Shown here in pieces: positions 62,362-64,000 of a DNA stretch of 64,000 bases (positions within the stretch are counted from its first letter, which is position 1; each line of letters starts with the position of its first letter). The notes beneath the pieces are model-generated. The model saw only the letters and a program-made list of their open reading frames with translations. It ran no database searches and had not been told where the DNA came from. The position numbers and the translations under genes were made by a program. Source of the stretch: Prevotella sp. (GTDB lineage: Bacteria; Bacteroidota; Bacteroidia; Bacteroidales; Bacteroidaceae). The stretch lies in NCBI GenBank assembly GCA_017645905.1, contig JAGCNO010000121.1, positions 1-64,000 of the forward strand, read 5' to 3'.

Positions 62362-62747
62362 CTTGTGTGAAGCAATAGTTTGCGAGCAAAGAAATTATAG
62401 AAAACAGTGATGGCTGCAGATAAGAGCTTGGAGAGCATATACCACGTGCCACATATTTCAGTGAAGAACCACATTAAAAGGGCATTGAACCCCAGTCCCA
62501 CAAGCGATATCAGCAAATAGTACATGAACTCCTCACTGTGTCTCCGCACCTTATGGAAAGCAAATATAAAGTAGCTACAAAGTATCCAGTTGATGACAAC
62601 GCCAAGAGCGAAGGACAGAGACGAAGAAACGAGATAGTGAACCCCGCCCATTGTTGTCAGCAGATATAGAGTCACGATGTCTATGAGTGTGCAGATGCCG
62701 CCCACCACTGCATACAGCAAGAACTCCCTGAAAACAGCCTTTTTCAT
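62358..62747 (-). CDS. GtrA-family membrane protein
   Basis: 129 residues, four predicted membrane helices: FREFLLYAVVGGICTLIDIV, VSSSLSFALGVVINWILCSY, EFMYYLLISLVGLGFNALLM and LLSAAITVFYNFFARKLLLH. GtrA-like proteins are thought to flip polyprenyl-phosphate-linked sugars across the inner membrane for later glycan modification. The start ATG overlaps the stop of the GT2 gene, and its own stop overlaps the oxidoreductase start (both ATGA), so the three are translated as a coupled unit. The frame extends upstream to 62825, but that part is the C-terminus of the neighbour read in another frame. Confidence 0.88.
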   Translation of the reverse strand: MKKAVFREFLLYAVVGGICTLIDIVTLYLLTTMGGVHYLVSSSLSFALGVVINWILCSYFIFAFHKVRRHSEEFMYYLLISLVGLGFNALLMWFFTEICGTWYMLSKLLSAAITVFYNFFARKLLLHTR

Positions 62748-63490
62748 ATTGCTGCAGGCCTGCCGGTTATGCGCATGAAGAAATAGTGGAACAGCACCGC
62801 AAAAGAATTCCTGACAGCCTCCCATCTTACACTTGGCGATGGGGCAATATAGTGGACAGGAACCTCTATGTACTGCTGATATCGCAGCAGATAGCGCACT
62901 TCCGTCTGGTAGAAATGAGCCTTCGACAACAACCCGTATTCCACAAATTTACGAGCCACATCGGCGTGGAAGCCCATATAACCAGAAGTCATGTCGCGCA
63001 TGTGGGTTCCAAGCAAGAGGTTGCTTAAGATTGTTCCGCCGCGGCTGAACAAGGTGCGCCTCCAGTTACTGTCATAGATGCTGCCGCCATTTATGAAGCG
63101 GGAACCAAAAACACACTTATGGCCTTCGTTCAGACAGCGTATGAACTGTGGAAGGGCTGCAGGGTTGTGGCTCATACCCCCGTCCATTTCTATAATGTAG
63201 TCGAAGGGATGCTTCAAAGCTTCTCTATATCCCCGAAGGTAAGCATCAACGACATTTCGGTTTTCAGGAGCGAAGACGGTGTGGAAACGGCGGTCAGTAT
63301 TCTCCAGCCTGTTGCACAAATCCAGCGTGTTGTCTTTGCTGACATTATCAACGACAAAGAAAACTTCGCCAGCTTCCAAGTCATCAAGTGCATATTGCAG
63401 TGCAGTGGTATATTCCTCAAAGGTTTCTTCCTCGTTTGCCAGTGGAGAGACTATCGCAAAAGTTTTCTTTTTTCTTTTATGTTCTTCCAT
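62744..63490 (-). CDS. Family 2 glycosyltransferase, dolichyl/polyprenyl-phosphate type
   Basis: About 248 residues from ATG 63490; ATG 63499 is equally possible. GT-A fold with the family 2 pattern of polyprenyl-phosphate hexose synthases: FAIVSPLANEEETFEEYTTA, VDNVSKDNTLDLCNRLENT, and YIIEMDGGMSHNPAALPQFI in place of the DXD motif (DGG type, as in DPM1-like enzymes). FGSRFINGGSIYDSNWRRTL, RDMTSGYMGFHADVARKFVE and HFYQTEVRYLLRYQQYIEVP follow. It would transfer a sugar from a nucleotide donor to polyprenyl phosphate in the inner membrane, feeding the GtrA flippase encoded next. The donor sugar is unknown. Confidence 0.85.
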   Translation of the reverse strand: MEEHKRKKKTFAIVSPLANEEETFEEYTTALQYALDDLEAGEVFFVVDNVSKDNTLDLCNRLENTDRRFHTVFAPENRNVVDAYLRGYREALKHPFDYIIEMDGGMSHNPAALPQFIRCLNEGHKCVFGSRFINGGSIYDSNWRRTLFSRGGTILSNLLLGTHMRDMTSGYMGFHADVARKFVEYGLLSKAHFYQTEVRYLLRYQQYIEVPVHYIAPSPSVRWEAVRNSFAVLFHYFFMRITGRPAAI

Positions 63491-63660
63491 ATATGTCATT
63501 TCTCTTTTCACTGCACAAATAACGCAATTATTTCCCATTTATCCAAGTTTCTCACGGCTCTTTTATCGTATTTTAACTAAAACACTACAGTTTGTCGCTT
63601 TGATGATAAACCCAAACCAGTCATTAGTACCGGCTTCAGAGTTTAAACGACTTAGCCGTA

Positions 63661-63815
63661 TGGAGAAAGAACGGCCTATTCGATTTGAAAGAACGGCTTA
63701 TTCGATTCGAAAGAACGGCTCTTTCGATTTGAAAGAACGGCTTATTCGGATGGAAAGCAGTCGGCGACGAAGGAGACGCTTGCGTAATGAAATGGAGCAA
63801 GAACGGCTTATTCGA
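63661..63815. repeat. Array of AAGAACGGCTTATTC units (reverse orientation)
   Basis: Four regular units, then TCGGCGACGAAGGAGACGC (63761-63779), the reverse complement of 50061-50079, then a decayed fifth unit (AAGAACGGCTTATTCGAATC). The unit is the complement of the arrays at 22510, 39138 and 49961. The stretch 63491-63660 before it shows no gene. Confidence 0.85.
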
Positions 63816-63890
63816 ATCGTTTACATCACAAAAAGTGTTAAATCTGGCAAATAAAAATCAGATTTGCACTTCGTTTACTTTATTTCATTT

Positions 63891-64000
63891 TATCTTTGCC
63901 GTTGAATTGCTGAATGGGTCATGGGGACACCACGACACCCTACGACCCCATACTGGTGCAAGCCGTCAACGAGGCCGTTTAGGGCATAAAGCAGACAGCC
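63891..64000 (+). promoter_or_regulatory. Promoter -7 element and very short frame at the window edge
   Basis: TATCTTTG (63891-63898) resembles the -7 element. A 22-codon frame (ATG 63914 to TAG 63982) reads MGHGDTTTPYDPILVQAVNE and two more residues. I do not recognise it; it may be a leader peptide, a broken gene or chance. Confidence 0.3.

Overview
The window reads as chromosome of a Bacteroidota bacterium, most likely Prevotella or a close relative. The evidence is a complete SusC/SusD/SusE/SusF starch-uptake cluster with a hybrid two-component regulator, a BspA-type leucine-rich-repeat surface protein, a PorZ-like type IX secretion protein, and repeated promoters of the Bacteroidota type (TTTG, 19-20 bp, TAnnTTTG). 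This assignment is by inspection only; no database search was run.

Layout. 1-2113 (minus strand): end of a DEAD-box helicase gene, lptG, and remnants of a toxin-antitoxin pair. 2219-12058: an accessory surface-protein block with a BspA-like protein on the minus strand and two tandem paralogous module-repeat proteins on the plus strand, all carrying dockerin-like repeats. 12301-17347 (minus): tgt, a cysteine desulfidase-type gene and lon. 17591-27372: two very large secreted proteins, each followed by a small peptide gene of the same apparent family, with a truncated DUF4143 gene and a deleted IS982 transposase between them. 27601-34581: an MFS transporter, a coiled-coil lipoprotein, a LOG-family enzyme, a DUF3467 protein, an XRE-cupin regulator, a DUF559 nuclease, an acyl-CoA synthetase and a DUF4294 protein. 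34788-51605: the starch locus, with the regulator (minus), alpha-amylase (plus), SusF/E/D/C (minus), a LacI-family regulator and a maltose-type transporter (plus). 51623-61066 (plus): leuS, yitT, rdgB, porZ, a CotH-like gene and a membrane protein. 61063-63490 (minus): three translationally coupled glycan or lipid-carrier genes.

How the genes work together. SusC/D/E/F and the secreted GH13 amylase would bind, cut and import starch oligosaccharides. The transporter at 50301 would move maltose or maltodextrin across the inner membrane. A HTCS sensor and a LacI-type repressor with a visible palindromic operator frame the locus. PorZ and the C-terminal tails shared by several secreted proteins point to type IX secretion for export.

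The most striking non-genic signal is a family of palindrome-ended elements with GACCC...GGGTC termini. One 575-bp copy encloses a DUF559 endonuclease gene. Short copies lacking the gene sit in frame inside lon, the cysteine desulfidase gene and an MFS transporter gene. I read this as a possible mobile nuclease-plus-MITE system. Other unexplained structure: four arrays of a 21-22 bp unit containing AAGCCGTTCTTTC, a structured leader at 24554-24701, and repeat tracts that supply stop codons of several genes.
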